Made by a program: the position numbers and the translations under genes. DNA of 64,000 nt from contig NZ_CP096200.1 in assembly GCF_023195835.1 (NCBI RefSeq), positions 868,001 to 932,000 of the forward strand, read 5' to 3'. Under the pieces are notes generated by a model, which worked only from the letters and a program-made list of their open reading frames with translations, searched no databases and had not been told where the DNA came from. This DNA comes from Vibrio sinaloensis. Lineage in GTDB: Bacteria > Pseudomonadota > Gammaproteobacteria > Enterobacterales > Vibrionaceae. Shown piece by piece: positions 1 through 8,572 of the stretch. Positions within the stretch are counted from its first letter, which is position 1. Each line of letters starts with the position of its first letter.

Positions 1-1
1 T

Positions 2-187
2 GTAGAAGACTTCGGTAACACCAAGTTTACTGTTGCTCAAGCATGGGCGATGGGTGACAGCTTCTGGGCGCGTCCTGAAATCCGTGTATACGGTTCTTAT
101 ATCTCTGACCTAGAGAACAAAGATGCGTTCGGTACAGGCAAAGATAACGAGTTCGTTGCAGGTATCCAAGTAGAAGCTTGGTGGTAA
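2..187 (+). CDS. lamB: Maltoporin LamB, C-terminal end (partial)
   Basis: This is the last 61 codons of a gene that begins before the window. The translation ends in an alternating beta-strand pattern, with FWARPEIRVYGSY near the start and VEAWW at the C-terminus, as in LamB maltoporins whose last strand closes the outer-membrane barrel with aromatic residues. LamB forms the trimeric channel for maltose and maltodextrins. The following malM gene, the usual lamB neighbour, supports the call. Only the end is visible, so start, length and promoter cannot be judged. Confidence 0.88.
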   Translation, partial: VEDFGNTKFTVAQAWAMGDSFWARPEIRVYGSYISDLENKDAFGTGKDNEFVAGIQVEAWW

Positions 188-227
188 TAGATAACTAACT
201 GTCCAAGTTATTTAGTCCTATAATTGG

Positions 228-252
228 TAGCCGGCTTCAGCCGGCTATTTTC
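228..252 (+). terminator. Hairpin terminator after lamB
   Basis: A perfect 8-bp stem (TAGCCGGC / GCCGGCTA) closes a TTCA loop and is followed by TTTTCC. It lies 40 bases after the lamB stop and 80 bases before malM, so it probably stops part of the lamB transcript and lowers malM expression. Confidence 0.8.
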
Positions 253-332
253 CTAAGCGCTTTTGAACACCATAAACACCGTCTAATATTGCTAAATCAG
301 AAGCCTTTAGAAAAATAAAATAAGGACAATAT

Positions 333-1187
333 ATGTATTTTCGCTCCCTCCTTTTAAGCGGTTGTGTTGCCTTAGTTGGCTGCCAAAGCGCACCTACCCC
401 CGAATATGTACAGGAGTCTCAAGTCGAGCAAATAACGTCGCTTGCTGAACTTCAGAGTGCGAAAGTAAAATTACCAAGCACTGCTATCATCGAGATTACC
501 AACCAATCGCAATATTTGAGCTATCAAAATATCGATGGGCCTGTTGCGGTCTTTGAACTGCCAGCCAATCGAGGTGAATATGCTTTGGAAATTACCAGTA
601 TTATTGAAGATACTGCGTTTGTTCCCCGAGCAGTCATAGTCGATAAAGCGGGCAACGTGATTGAGCAGTATGGTAGAGACGAATTTGTTTACACCAAACC
701 ACGTTTGAACAAAGGCAATCGCCTTGTCGCTGACAAAGATTTCTTCCCGCCAGTAGGTGAGAAGTCAGTTTATTTGATCGTTTATGGCGACAAATCCGAT
801 CTAGGTGGATTTACAGATGTGATTCACCCTGCTCGTTTGGATGCAGAAGGCCGTGGGAATTACTTACCGGAAGCGAAAGACATTCCAGTGCCTAATGCGC
901 TTACTGGTAAGATAGAAGTATCGATTGACAGTATCGGTTTCTTCTCGATTGGTACTGCGCCCTCAAACACTCAACAAGCTGAGCCAAGCGTATCCTCTGC
1001 TAATATTGCGCAGGCTCCCATCGTCGAGGTTGTGCAACCAGAAACCCAAACCTACTACCACAACGCGATCGAATCGGCGGTAAAAGCCAACAATCTCGAC
1101 AAAGCACTTAGCTTGCTCGAAGAAGCCAAAGCGCTCAATGTTGAAGGCGCGCAGCAAGTGTTTATCAAGGCTGTCAACGCAAAATAG
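333..1187 (+). CDS. malM: Maltose operon periplasmic protein MalM
   Basis: A 284-residue exported protein of the MalM family, normally encoded just after lamB and of unclear biochemical role in the maltose system. The N-terminus has a short hydrophobic stretch ending in LVGC, a lipobox, so it is probably a lipoprotein anchored by Cys17. The middle (about residues 50-200) has the beta-rich MalM pattern with FELPANRGEYALEI and YLIVYGDKSD. An Ala/Gln/Pro linker near residue 210 leads to a helical C-terminus. The start follows an AAGGACAATAT ribosome site. A strong terminator follows. Confidence 0.85.
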   Translation: MYFRSLLLSGCVALVGCQSAPTPEYVQESQVEQITSLAELQSAKVKLPSTAIIEITNQSQYLSYQNIDGPVAVFELPANRGEYALEITSIIEDTAFVPRAVIVDKAGNVIEQYGRDEFVYTKPRLNKGNRLVADKDFFPPVGEKSVYLIVYGDKSDLGGFTDVIHPARLDAEGRGNYLPEAKDIPVPNALTGKIEVSIDSIGFFSIGTAPSNTQQAEPSVSSANIAQAPIVEVVQPETQTYYHNAIESAVKANNLDKALSLLEEAKALNVEGAQQVFIKAVNAK

Positions 1188-1210
1188 CCCTGTTCGACAA
1201 CCTCAACTAG

Positions 1211-1240
1211 AACCCTTCGCTTAAGCGAGGGGTTTTATTT
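1211..1240 (+). terminator. Terminator after malM
   Basis: Inverted repeat AACCC-T-TCGC / GCGA-G-GGGTT around a TTAA loop, followed by a T-rich tract. It lies 23 bases after the malM stop. Confidence 0.85.
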
Positions 1241-1269
1241 TTTGTGCAAAGTTCCTTTGAGTTGATAAA

Positions 1270-1331
1270 AATGTGCCACAAGTCACAATATTATTTTGCA
1301 GCTCATTCCCTCCTGGTAACCTATATAAAAT
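1270..1331 (+). promoter_or_regulatory. CRP-like site and promoter for the porin gene
   Basis: The 324 bases between malM and the porin hold TGTGC-CACAAG-TCACA at 1272-1287, one mismatch from the CRP consensus TGTGA-N6-TCACA, with A/T flanks as in good sites. A TATAAAAT -10-like box is at 1324-1331. A start near 1340 would put the CRP site centre close to -61, the class I position. I see no convincing -35, as expected for a CRP-dependent promoter. The rest (1340-1511) would be an untranslated leader with no clear structure. Confidence 0.55.
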
Positions 1332-1511
1332 CAATTGCTTAGATGGTTATTGTCCGGAAGTGCCCAGCAAACGCATCGGCTGTCTCATGGTTAAGTCACT
1401 ATACCTGCTCGTTTTTTTTCTGTTTCGTACTAGGGTTTAGATGTTCGTGCTGTATTTAGCGTCAAGGATGCTAAATCGAACTAAAGTTCAACCCAATACG
1501 GACATGAAAAT

Positions 1512-2519
1512 ATGAAGATTAAATTATTAGCCGTATCAATCGCGGCACTAGCATGTGGTACTCAAGCCTACGCGGCACAGATTTACAGCAGTGACGGCTC
1601 AACCCTCTCCATTGGCGGTTATGTCGACGTCGGTTTAGGTGAATACGGCAGTAGCAAAGAGGTCGAAGTACATCAAGTGTCTCCTCGACTGAATGTCGAA
1701 GGCACACAAGAGCTCGGAAACGGCGTGACCGTCGATGCCAAAGGTGAGTGGGCGTTGAACTACCTTGGCGGTGGCGATACCTCTTTCACCACGCGTTTAG
1801 GGTACATCGGCGCGACACACGAACAAGCTGGCCGATTGGCTTTAGGTACACAATGGGCCCCCTATTACGATGTTGCCGGAGTGGCTGATAAACCGATCGC
1901 CTTTGCCAATAACTTTGTCTACGAGAATCATGGCAATCTCGCCACTGGTCGGGGTGATAAAATGGTGACCTATCGCAACATGATTGATATCAACGACGAT
2001 GTGATGCTTGGTTTCGGTTTAGGTTGGCAGGGCAAACACACTGGAGCAAAAGACAGTAAACTCTACGATGCGCGTGGTCAGGTTGCGGTGTCACTCTCAA
2101 TGATGGGCATGATGCTAGGTTATGCGTACAACAGTGGTGATATCGATAACGTAGAAGCGAGATCCCATCTGTTGTCACTCAAGTACGGTAACTATGGCGA
2201 CGGTGTGTATGGCGCACTGGTCTACGCAGACAATAAGAATTTTTATGATAGTTACTATGAATCCAATCAGTATGAAGCGGTACTCGCATACGGGTTAGGC
2301 AATGGTCTCAACTTAATCGTCAACTATGAAGCAGTTGAAGGTAAAAAGATGTCGACGTCGAGCAAAAAGACCGTGTTCAGCGAGAGCGCCTTGCAAGCGG
2401 AGTACAACTTTACGCCAAAACTAGTGGGCTTTGCCGGTTACCAGTTTGATCTCGGTGATGATGACCCATCGACCAAAGATCACGACCAATGGACATTCGG
2501 AGCGCGTTACTTCTTCTAG
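1512..2519 (+). CDS. Outer-membrane general porin (Gram-negative type)
   Basis: A 335-residue porin. Residues 1-21 form a signal peptide cut after AYA, and the mature protein starts AQIYSSDG. The rest alternates in short amphipathic strands, with the porin-like opening STLSIGGYVDVGLGEYG, the segment RLGYIGATHEQAGRLALGTQ around 95-114 typical of OmpU/OmpC-type porins, and a C-terminal Phe (FGARYFF) that serves as the beta-barrel assembly signal. It should form a trimeric diffusion pore; the solute is not predictable. It has its own CRP-like promoter and terminator, so it is a single-gene unit. It is not LamB, which is the partial gene upstream. Confidence 0.85.
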   Translation: MKIKLLAVSIAALACGTQAYAAQIYSSDGSTLSIGGYVDVGLGEYGSSKEVEVHQVSPRLNVEGTQELGNGVTVDAKGEWALNYLGGGDTSFTTRLGYIGATHEQAGRLALGTQWAPYYDVAGVADKPIAFANNFVYENHGNLATGRGDKMVTYRNMIDINDDVMLGFGLGWQGKHTGAKDSKLYDARGQVAVSLSMMGMMLGYAYNSGDIDNVEARSHLLSLKYGNYGDGVYGALVYADNKNFYDSYYESNQYEAVLAYGLGNGLNLIVNYEAVEGKKMSTSSKKTVFSESALQAEYNFTPKLVGFAGYQFDLGDDDPSTKDHDQWTFGARYFF

Positions 2520-2545
2520 GCTAAAACAGTGAGTAATCGATCTCA

Positions 2546-2574
2546 ACGCCCACTGAGCATCAGTGGGCGTTTTT
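2546..2574 (+). terminator. Terminator after the porin gene
   Basis: Perfect 10-bp stem ACGCCCACTG / CAGTGGGCGT with an AGCAT loop followed by TTTT. It lies 26 bases after the stop codon. Confidence 0.9.
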
Positions 2575-2687
2575 ATTAATTCTATTGAGCCGTTTGATGA
2601 CGAGAGCTACTCTCCAAAAAAACGGTTAACTGATTCATTTCATAGAGCATTTGATTACAATAGGCAGCGAATAAGCAACAGTCAGGG

Positions 2688-3311
2688 ATGATGAAAATGT
2701 ACAGTGTTAAGGTTGGTGAACAGTCGCATCAACCGAGTAAGATTTTATGTGTTGGGCGCAACTATCTGGAGCATATCCACGAACTCAATAATGCCGTGCC
2801 TGACCAGATGGTGGTGTTCAACAAGCCTGCCACGTCGATTGGCAGCAAATTGCACGCGTTTCACCAACAGCGACTGCATTATGAGGCTGAGATTTGCTTC
2901 GTGGTTGAGGGTGGTCGATTGAGTGCGGTTGGCGTTGGGTTAGATCTCACCAAGCGCGCGTTGCAATCGCAACTAAAAGAGAAAGGACTGCCATGGGAGC
3001 GGGCCAAAGCGTTTGACGGCTCGGCACTGTTTAGCCGATTTATTTCGCTGCAAGGTATTGCGATTGAGTCGTTAGAAGTCGAGCTGTTTATCAACTGTGT
3101 CCGAGTGCAAAAAGGCGCTGTGACGCAGATGATGTATCCGCCACAAACTATCGTCGATGAACTCTCTAGTTTTACCACCCTATGCGATGGTGACATCATT
3201 ATGACAGGCACACCGCAAGGTGTGGGTGAAGTGCATCAAGGCGATGTGTTTCTCGCGCGCCTCAAATCCGATGACAAAACATTGATAGAAATAGAGTGGG
3301 TAGCGCAATAA
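2688..3311 (+). CDS. Fumarylacetoacetate hydrolase family protein
   Basis: A 207-residue protein of the FAH superfamily, which cleaves or decarboxylates beta-diketo acids using a bound divalent metal. Visible marks are KILCVGRNYLEH near residue 20, the metal-ligand region YEAEICFVVEGG near 63-74, and IIMTGTPQGVGEV near 170, which is the usual C-terminal signature. The length matches small YcgM/FAHD1-like members. It stands alone between terminators, with no catabolic neighbour to fix the substrate; oxaloacetate or acylpyruvate hydrolysis is possible. Start codon chosen at the first of three nearby ATGs, after TCAGGG. Confidence 0.8.
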   Translation: MMKMYSVKVGEQSHQPSKILCVGRNYLEHIHELNNAVPDQMVVFNKPATSIGSKLHAFHQQRLHYEAEICFVVEGGRLSAVGVGLDLTKRALQSQLKEKGLPWERAKAFDGSALFSRFISLQGIAIESLEVELFINCVRVQKGAVTQMMYPPQTIVDELSSFTTLCDGDIIMTGTPQGVGEVHQGDVFLARLKSDDKTLIEIEWVAQ

Positions 3312-3342
3312 AGCGCTTTACTTTGCCCTTGGGATAAGGATT

Positions 3343-3376
3343 AACCTCCAATTGAGTGATCAATTGGAGGTTTTTT
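3343..3376 (+). terminator. Terminator, probably bidirectional
   Basis: Perfect 12-bp stem AACCTCCAATTG / CAATTGGAGGTT with loop AGTGAT, followed by TTTT. It separates the FAH-family gene from the convergent azlD gene and could serve both. Confidence 0.9.
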
Positions 3377-3397
3377 ATGGCATGTTGTAACACTCGG

Positions 3398-3706
3398 TTA
3401 AAGCAGTTTTAGCGCGAGAAAGACCAGCATACTTATGATAGTCGTCAGCAACACATTCTTGCTTTTCCAGGCCAGTACCGCAGCGACCACGGCAGCAATC
3501 AGGTAAGGGTTGTTTGTCGATAACCACAGCTGCTGCTCAGGCATAAACACGATCGGTGCCCAAATGGCGGTTAAGACTGCAGGGCTAGAGTAGGTCAACA
3601 GCCGCTGCGCTTGAGGGTTTAATCTTAGAGGCAGGCGAGGCTCTAAGAACAGATAACGGCTTAAAAACACCAAGGCCGTCATCGCGAGTATCGATAACAT
3701 GATCAT
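3398..3706 (-). CDS. azlD: AzlD family branched-chain amino acid exporter subunit
   Basis: A 102-residue, very hydrophobic protein with about four membrane spans and the AzlD-like opening IMLSILAMTALVFLSRYLFL. AzlD is the small partner of AzlC; together they export branched-chain amino acids in characterised members (also YgaZ/YgaH in E. coli). Its start overlaps the azlC stop by four bases (3703-3706), a standard translational coupling arrangement, so the two are made together. Confidence 0.85.
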   Translation of the reverse strand: MIMLSILAMTALVFLSRYLFLEPRLPLRLNPQAQRLLTYSSPAVLTAIWAPIVFMPEQQLWLSTNNPYLIAAVVAAVLAWKSKNVLLTTIISMLVFLALKLL

Positions 3707-4422
3707 TGCTTACCTCCGCGCATTGTCTCTGTGAGGTAACCGGCTAACATGCCACCGACGCTGGCGATCATCAGTCCAGACTCTATTTGCTGACTCGCAC
3801 ACCACACCGAGATCACCAGCGCTACCAGCACTGCCATGAGCACGGGGGAGGTTTTAATGTTGGGCACGACAATAGCGATAAAGGTCGCGGCGACAGCAAA
3901 CTCTAAGCCCAGTTCATTCATGGCCGGGATATAGCTGCCAGCAATGATGCCCGCCAAAGTGGCTAAGTTCCAACATAGATAAAAACTTAACCCCGCTCCA
4001 AGCGCATACCAGCGATTAAACTGTTTTTCCGACTGTTGACCACATATAGCAAACAGCTCATCGGTAAGAAGAAAGCCCAGCCCTAAACGCCATTTAAGCG
4101 GCAAAGGCTTGATTTTCTCGCGCATCGACACGCTGTAGAGCAGATGACGAGAGGTGATAAAAAATATCGCCAGTAACATGGTGGCCAGTGAGGCCCCGGC
4201 TTTAAACATGCCAGTTGCCACTAACTGAGCGGAGCCGGCGAACAAAATAGCCGATAGCGCTTGGCTCTCCATCAGGGTTAAGCCCGATTCAACCGCAAAA
4301 GAGCCTGCAAGTAAGCCCCAGGGGATCACTGCAATACTTAGCGGCACCATCGCAAGTGCGCCTTGCCAGAACAGTTGACTGTGACTTGATGGGGTTTCGG
4401 TATCGATTGTCATTATATCCAT
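3703..4422 (-). CDS. azlC: AzlC family branched-chain amino acid exporter subunit
   Basis: A 239-residue inner-membrane protein with the AzlC hallmark PLSIAVIPWGLLAGSFAVESGLT split over residues 27-49, followed by ALSAILFAGSAQLVATGM. It should be the main subunit of an amino-acid exporter with AzlD. The AraC-type regulator gene directly upstream, in the same orientation with a 78-base gap, is the obvious candidate controller. The exported substrate is not shown by the sequence; valine or other branched-chain amino acids are known for the family. Confidence 0.87.
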   Translation of the reverse strand: MDIMTIDTETPSSHSQLFWQGALAMVPLSIAVIPWGLLAGSFAVESGLTLMESQALSAILFAGSAQLVATGMFKAGASLATMLLAIFFITSRHLLYSVSMREKIKPLPLKWRLGLGFLLTDELFAICGQQSEKQFNRWYALGAGLSFYLCWNLATLAGIIAGSYIPAMNELGLEFAVAATFIAIVVPNIKTSPVLMAVLVALVISVWCASQQIESGLMIASVGGMLAGYLTETMRGGKQ

Positions 4423-4500
4423 AAGTTAACAAGGTGAGTTGTGCTAGGTGCTTTCATCTAGCCACGAAATAATCGGCTGCGATTGTACATTTTTGCTCAG

Positions 4501-5325
4501 TTAGCCGTTGCCCGCAAATTGCTTAGGCGTGAACCCCAATGCCTTTTTGAAATGGCGATGAAAATGGCTTTGATCATGAAAACCACACTCTTGCGCGACG
4601 TCTGAAATCGTCATCCCTTGGCGAAGTAGTTGTTTCGCAACACGCAATCTTGCCTGAATTTGATAGGCATGTGGCGGCAAGCCAAACTCTTTTTGGAAGC
4701 AGCGAGTCAAGTAATAGGGGCTAAGGCCTGCCAACTTGGAGAGGTCCTCTAGGCTGACGTTGGCTTGTGGAAAATCATCAAGAAACTCCTTGGCCAAGAG
4801 CAACTGACGTTGACTGCGCGTTTTGGGCTCCCAATCAAGCTTGGTTTTGCTATGTCTTGCGACCAGTTTGACTAAGGTGCCGTACACCAAGGTTTCACGC
4901 AGTAAGGGATTGTCGGATTGCGCGAGGGTGTCGAACACTAACCTAAGCTGCTGAGCTAGCTCAGGATCGTAAACCACAGGCTCAGGAAAATAGGGGATAG
5001 AAGCGTGAGAACTGAGCCCTTCACTAAGCTTGGCGAATTGCTCTGGCAATGGGTACATGGCCTTGTATTCCCAGCCGCCCTCGGTGGCCGTTTGACCGTT
5101 ATGTACTTCATCAGCGTTAACCAAAATAATGCTATCTTGCGGTGCTATATGGTTACCACCTGTGCGATAAAAGCGTTGTGCGCCTTTCTCGATGACGCCA
5201 ATGGTGTAGCCTTCGTGACTGTGACGCGAAAAATTCTGATGGGTGTATTTTGCCTCCAGTAGCTCAAGCCCTCCGAGTTCATCGGCCAGGCGAAAACTCG
5301 CTGACTCTTTACTGTTTGTCGTCAC
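4501..5325 (-). CDS. AraC family transcriptional regulator
   Basis: A 274-residue regulator. The N-terminal half is a cupin-like sensing domain (FSRHSHEGYTIGVIEKGAQRF near 33-53, with the His-containing beta motif). The C-terminal hundred residues hold two helix-turn-helix motifs: ANVSLEDLSKLAGLSPYYLTRCF and MTISDVAQECGFHDQSHFHRHFK, ending GFTPKQF. The start is GTG, after AAGGAAGG. It lies between azlCD on the same strand and a divergent LysE-type exporter, so it probably controls amino-acid export on both sides. The inducer is unknown. Confidence 0.88.
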   Translation of the reverse strand: MTTNSKESASFRLADELGGLELLEAKYTHQNFSRHSHEGYTIGVIEKGAQRFYRTGGNHIAPQDSIILVNADEVHNGQTATEGGWEYKAMYPLPEQFAKLSEGLSSHASIPYFPEPVVYDPELAQQLRLVFDTLAQSDNPLLRETLVYGTLVKLVARHSKTKLDWEPKTRSQRQLLLAKEFLDDFPQANVSLEDLSKLAGLSPYYLTRCFQKEFGLPPHAYQIQARLRVAKQLLRQGMTISDVAQECGFHDQSHFHRHFKKALGFTPKQFAGNG

Positions 5326-5390
5326 ATGCCTTCCTTGGGTTGCTATGGCTGCAAATTAATTCCTCAGTCTAGCTTACTGCTAAGCCAAGT

Positions 5391-5402
5391 TTTTGTACAA
5401 AA
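5391..5402. promoter_or_regulatory. 12-bp palindrome in the AraC/LysE divergent region
   Basis: TTTTGTACAAAA is a perfect palindrome in the 211-base region between the divergent regulator and exporter genes. It could be an operator for the AraC-type protein, although that family more often uses direct repeats. Position and symmetry are the only evidence. Confidence 0.3.
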
Positions 5403-5536
5403 TTGCCTTTTTTATCAATTGATTTAATATGGATAATTGAACCGGTTTTTGTGCTTGTTGTTATATTATATTGATGGAAACTGCCGATATACTAGTATAA
5501 AATCTCGCGCTTTCTGTTCTGTATAAAATAATTAAA

Positions 5537-6169
5537 ATGATAGATATTTCCGTGCTTCCGGTTTATTTGACCGCAGTGGTTGCACTCTTGCTCCTGCCTG
5601 GTCCTGATATGTTGTTGATTGCTAGCTCAAGTATGAGTTATGGGCGCAAAGTGGGGCTTTTTGCCAGTTTGGGCAATGCCACGTCTGGCATCATCCTCAC
5701 TTTGTTAGCCGCGCTAGGGGTATCGGCGCTGATCGCGATGAGCCCGATAGCGCTTAAAGCACTTCACCTTCTCGGTGGTGCCTATCTACTAAAGATGGGT
5801 TGGGATTGCCTACGAGCGAGCGGGGCAGAGGCCCCAGAGCTTGGTGAACAGAGAAAAGTGGCGACGGCGTTTTACCAGCGAGCACTGGTGAGTAATCTGC
5901 TCAATCCTAAAGCGTTGGTGTTCTTTGTGATGTTCTTACCTCAGTTTGTCTCCAGCAATATCAATGCGAGCTCCGGAGAGCAGATGTTGGCCCTTGGCTT
6001 GCTGCTTAATGTATTGGGCTTGGCGTTTAATCTGGTATTGGTGGCGCTGGTCGGGACCTTAGGTAAGCCTTTGCTGGAAAATGCACAGTTTCGCGCCTAC
6101 CAACATAAGTTCATGGGGCTGATATTTGTTGTTTTGGCGATTTGGATGTTAAGCTCATTTGCGAGCTAA
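5537..6169 (+). CDS. LysE/RhtB family amino acid exporter
   Basis: A 210-residue inner-membrane protein with about six spans. The family signature LLLLPGPDMLLIASSSMSYG lies near residues 17-36, followed by GLFASLGNATSGI, and the central NLLNPKALVFFVMFLPQFV near 124-142 is typical of RhtB members. These proteins export homoserine, threonine, lysine or similar compounds using the proton gradient; the substrate cannot be told here. It is divergent from the AraC-type regulator and ends at a strong terminator. Confidence 0.88.
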   Translation: MIDISVLPVYLTAVVALLLLPGPDMLLIASSSMSYGRKVGLFASLGNATSGIILTLLAALGVSALIAMSPIALKALHLLGGAYLLKMGWDCLRASGAEAPELGEQRKVATAFYQRALVSNLLNPKALVFFVMFLPQFVSSNINASSGEQMLALGLLLNVLGLAFNLVLVALVGTLGKPLLENAQFRAYQHKFMGLIFVVLAIWMLSSFAS

Positions 6170-6175
6170 GCAATC

Positions 6176-6201
6176 AAGGTCAGCGCGAGCTGGCCTTTTT
6201 T
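6176..6201 (+). terminator. Terminator after the LysE-type gene
   Basis: AAGGTCAGC / GCTGGCCTT stem (one T-G pair) with loop GCGA, running into six Ts, seven bases after the stop codon. Confidence 0.85.
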
Positions 6202-6234
6202 GTATCGATGTTATTCAAGGACAAGGAAGCCGTT

Positions 6235-6660
6235 ATGAATGTTCAGTTCGTTCTCAATCCGCCCAAAAATATCAAAGATGTGATTTACTCTGGCCTTAAA
6301 GCATTCAATATGCAGCATTTCCCTAGCGAAGATATTCATAGCCTTGCCTGTTACGCTGAAGATGAAAATGGCGACTTTGTTGGTGGGCTCACAGGGGAGA
6401 TCTTTACCAATACCTTGTTCGTTGAGTTTCTGTGGATTGATGAGTCTAAACGTCAATCAGGCACGGGATCGCTACTGATGGCAAAGGTCGAGCAAGAGGC
6501 CAAAAAACTCGGCGTCACTGACTTGTACCTCGACACCTATACTTTTCAAGCGCCTGGCTTTTACGCCAAACTTGGTTTTACTGAAGTTGGCCGTTACACC
6601 GGCTTTCCCACTCAAGGAATCGATAAAATCTTTTTGCAAAAGAAAATTCCTTCAGCTTAG
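6235..6660 (+). CDS. GNAT family N-acetyltransferase
   Basis: A 141-residue single-domain acetyltransferase of the GNAT fold, which moves an acetyl group from acetyl-CoA to an amine. The acetyl-CoA loop region reads VEFLWIDESKRQSGTGSLLM (about 63-82); the usual Q/RxxGxG/A appears as RQSGTG. It is followed by YLDTYTFQAPGFYAKLGFTEVGRY, the standard strand-helix-strand end. An upstream in-frame ATG would add 31 residues read through the preceding terminator; the start at 6235 follows AAGGAAG and is preferred. Substrate unknown. Confidence 0.85.
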   Translation: MNVQFVLNPPKNIKDVIYSGLKAFNMQHFPSEDIHSLACYAEDENGDFVGGLTGEIFTNTLFVEFLWIDESKRQSGTGSLLMAKVEQEAKKLGVTDLYLDTYTFQAPGFYAKLGFTEVGRYTGFPTQGIDKIFLQKKIPSA

Positions 6661-6842
6661 AAGTGGCAGTGGATCGAGTTCCAGTCTGATGGCCGTCTCG
6701 TACCCGATTCGATTTAATGTCTGTCAGCTTTTCCCCCTACAAAACGTGTTATTCGACAAAGATTTTAGATCACTTCGGTTTTTTGAGTGGATGATTGTGC
6801 TTAACTCTATTGCCATGAGCATTTACACCCTAGCTAGAGAAT

Positions 6843-8489
6843 ATGAAAAAAGTATTGATGACCGGGCTCAGCGGAAGCCTAGGCCCAAAAGTTGCTGAGC
6901 AGTTTACCCGTCGAGGATGGACCGTCGTTGAATGGAATCACCATCAAATCTCCCCAGACAATCAAGAGCAAAGTGAAACGTTTTGGCAAGAAGTGGATGT
7001 AGATGCGGTTTGTCACATGGCGATGGGCAGTGAGCAATGGGCCCAATGGCTCGCGCAACGCAGCGCTTGGAAAAGTATCCCTTATTTGTTTGTCAGTACG
7101 GCAATGGTCTTTGATGCTGAGCAAAATGGTCCTTATAGCATTTTTAGCGAACGCAACACCAAAGAAGAGTATGGTTTGTACAAAATGCGCAGCGAAGATG
7201 CGATTTGGGCGGTGAACCCAAGTGCTATGATCGCGCGTATAGGCTGGCAGATTCATGATGTCGCTGTTGGCAATAACATGCTAGCTCACCTTGACCAACA
7301 GCAGAATGAAAAAGGTTTCATCACGGCAAGTACCGCCTGGCTCCCTGCTACATCACACATGGAAGACACGGCAATCGGCTTTCTACAATTGATCGAAAGA
7401 AACGAAGCGGGTTTATATCATCTTGATAGTAATGCCAAGCAGGGTTGGAGCTTTTATCAGTTGGTTTGCGCGCTAAAACAAAAGTACGCGAAACCGTGGC
7501 AGGTTATTCCGAGTAATGACTATCAACATGATCAGCGTTTGCATGATGACAGAATCGCCTTACCACCTCTGAGTGAGCGGTTTGATGAACCAAGGTTGAT
7601 CAAGACCGCTGGTATAGTCGGGTTACATTGGGGGCGGACGCACATTCCACACTATCGTGCTTCTGGAGTAGAAGTCACAACGCTCTGTGCAAGAACGCAA
7701 ACTGAGTTGGAGCAAGTATGCGAACAAGAAGGCGTTAGCAATGCGACAACCGAAATGGTTGACCTCAATTCGATGGATGTGGTGACGGTCGCAACGCCGG
7801 CGGCTTTGCATGCTACTGCGATTGATATCATTTCTAAGCCCTTTATCGTGTGCGAAAAGCCCTTGGTCGGCTTAGAAGGCGCAACACAGTCTTGGCAAAT
7901 TCCAGACAAACGGATTTTGGTCAACTATGCGTTTAGCCAACTGCACACGGCAAAACGGATCGAGCAGTGGTTAAAGACCCAGCGTAAACCCTGTCGAGTC
8001 AATTTGAACTCGAGAGTGAATTTGTCTGGTGACTATTCACTTAAGCAATGGTTTGTTGAAACGGTGAGTCATCCGGTTTCTTGGTTGCTACATTGCTTCG
8101 GAGCGGTGAGTCAGTGTCAAGTAGAAGAAACCGTCGAACAGCTAGTTATAAGTTTGAATATTGGTGAACATTCACTGACCGTTAATTTTTGCATCGGCGG
8201 TCCTGCGGGAATTGAGCACGATTTAGAAATACATAGTGATCAACGTTTACAGAGTAAAGGATACTACCGAGTAGGTGAAAAATGGCGATTCGAGCCCACT
8301 TTAGTGGACGGCATAGCGATTGACTCAGGTGAGTACAGTAAAACAGACTGTTGGCAGGATGCGAATAAGCGAAGCATTGCACTGATGATGGCGATGTTCA
8401 ATAAAAGCGTCGACTGGGAGTTTGGTCTCAGCCTTGGTGCTTTCGACTGTGAGAAAGCGATCGCTATCGAACGCTTGTTTGAGCTCTAA
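6843..8489 (+). CDS. SDR / Gfo-Idh-MocA fusion oxidoreductase
   Basis: A 548-residue protein that joins two Rossmann enzymes. Residues 1-240 resemble RmlD-type extended short-chain dehydrogenases: TGLSGSLG nucleotide loop at 7-14, FVSTAMVFD at 83-91 and a YGLYK (YxxxK) catalytic pair at 110-114. Residues 255-548 resemble Gfo/Idh/MocA oxidoreductases: GIVGLHWGRTHIPHY at 257-271, VVTVATPAALH at 313-323 and the catalytic-type EKP at 338-340. Both halves keep their cofactor motifs, so it may carry out two consecutive sugar redox steps. It starts after TAGAGAAT and stands alone, convergent with a phosphosugar mutase. Substrate unknown. Confidence 0.75.
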   Translation: MKKVLMTGLSGSLGPKVAEQFTRRGWTVVEWNHHQISPDNQEQSETFWQEVDVDAVCHMAMGSEQWAQWLAQRSAWKSIPYLFVSTAMVFDAEQNGPYSIFSERNTKEEYGLYKMRSEDAIWAVNPSAMIARIGWQIHDVAVGNNMLAHLDQQQNEKGFITASTAWLPATSHMEDTAIGFLQLIERNEAGLYHLDSNAKQGWSFYQLVCALKQKYAKPWQVIPSNDYQHDQRLHDDRIALPPLSERFDEPRLIKTAGIVGLHWGRTHIPHYRASGVEVTTLCARTQTELEQVCEQEGVSNATTEMVDLNSMDVVTVATPAALHATAIDIISKPFIVCEKPLVGLEGATQSWQIPDKRILVNYAFSQLHTAKRIEQWLKTQRKPCRVNLNSRVNLSGDYSLKQWFVETVSHPVSWLLHCFGAVSQCQVEETVEQLVISLNIGEHSLTVNFCIGGPAGIEHDLEIHSDQRLQSKGYYRVGEKWRFEPTLVDGIAIDSGEYSKTDCWQDANKRSIALMMAMFNKSVDWEFGLSLGAFDCEKAIAIERLFEL

Positions 8490-8519
8490 GTCATCAGAAG
8501 CGACATCATCTTATTGAAC

Positions 8520-8546
8520 TGGGGAGCACACTTGGCTCCCCATTTT
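8520..8546 (+). terminator. Terminator between convergent genes
   Basis: Perfect 8-bp stem TGGGGAGC / GCTCCCCA with loop ACACTTG, followed by TTTT. It lies between the fusion gene and the mutase gene and could act in both directions. Confidence 0.8.
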
Positions 8547-8572
8547 GTCGGTTATAACAAGCTCAAATTAGG

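Noticed and set aside
6572..6898. Plus-strand frame of 108 codons between GNAT and fusion genes
   Set aside because: Overlaps both neighbours in another frame, no ribosome site, no family resemblance.
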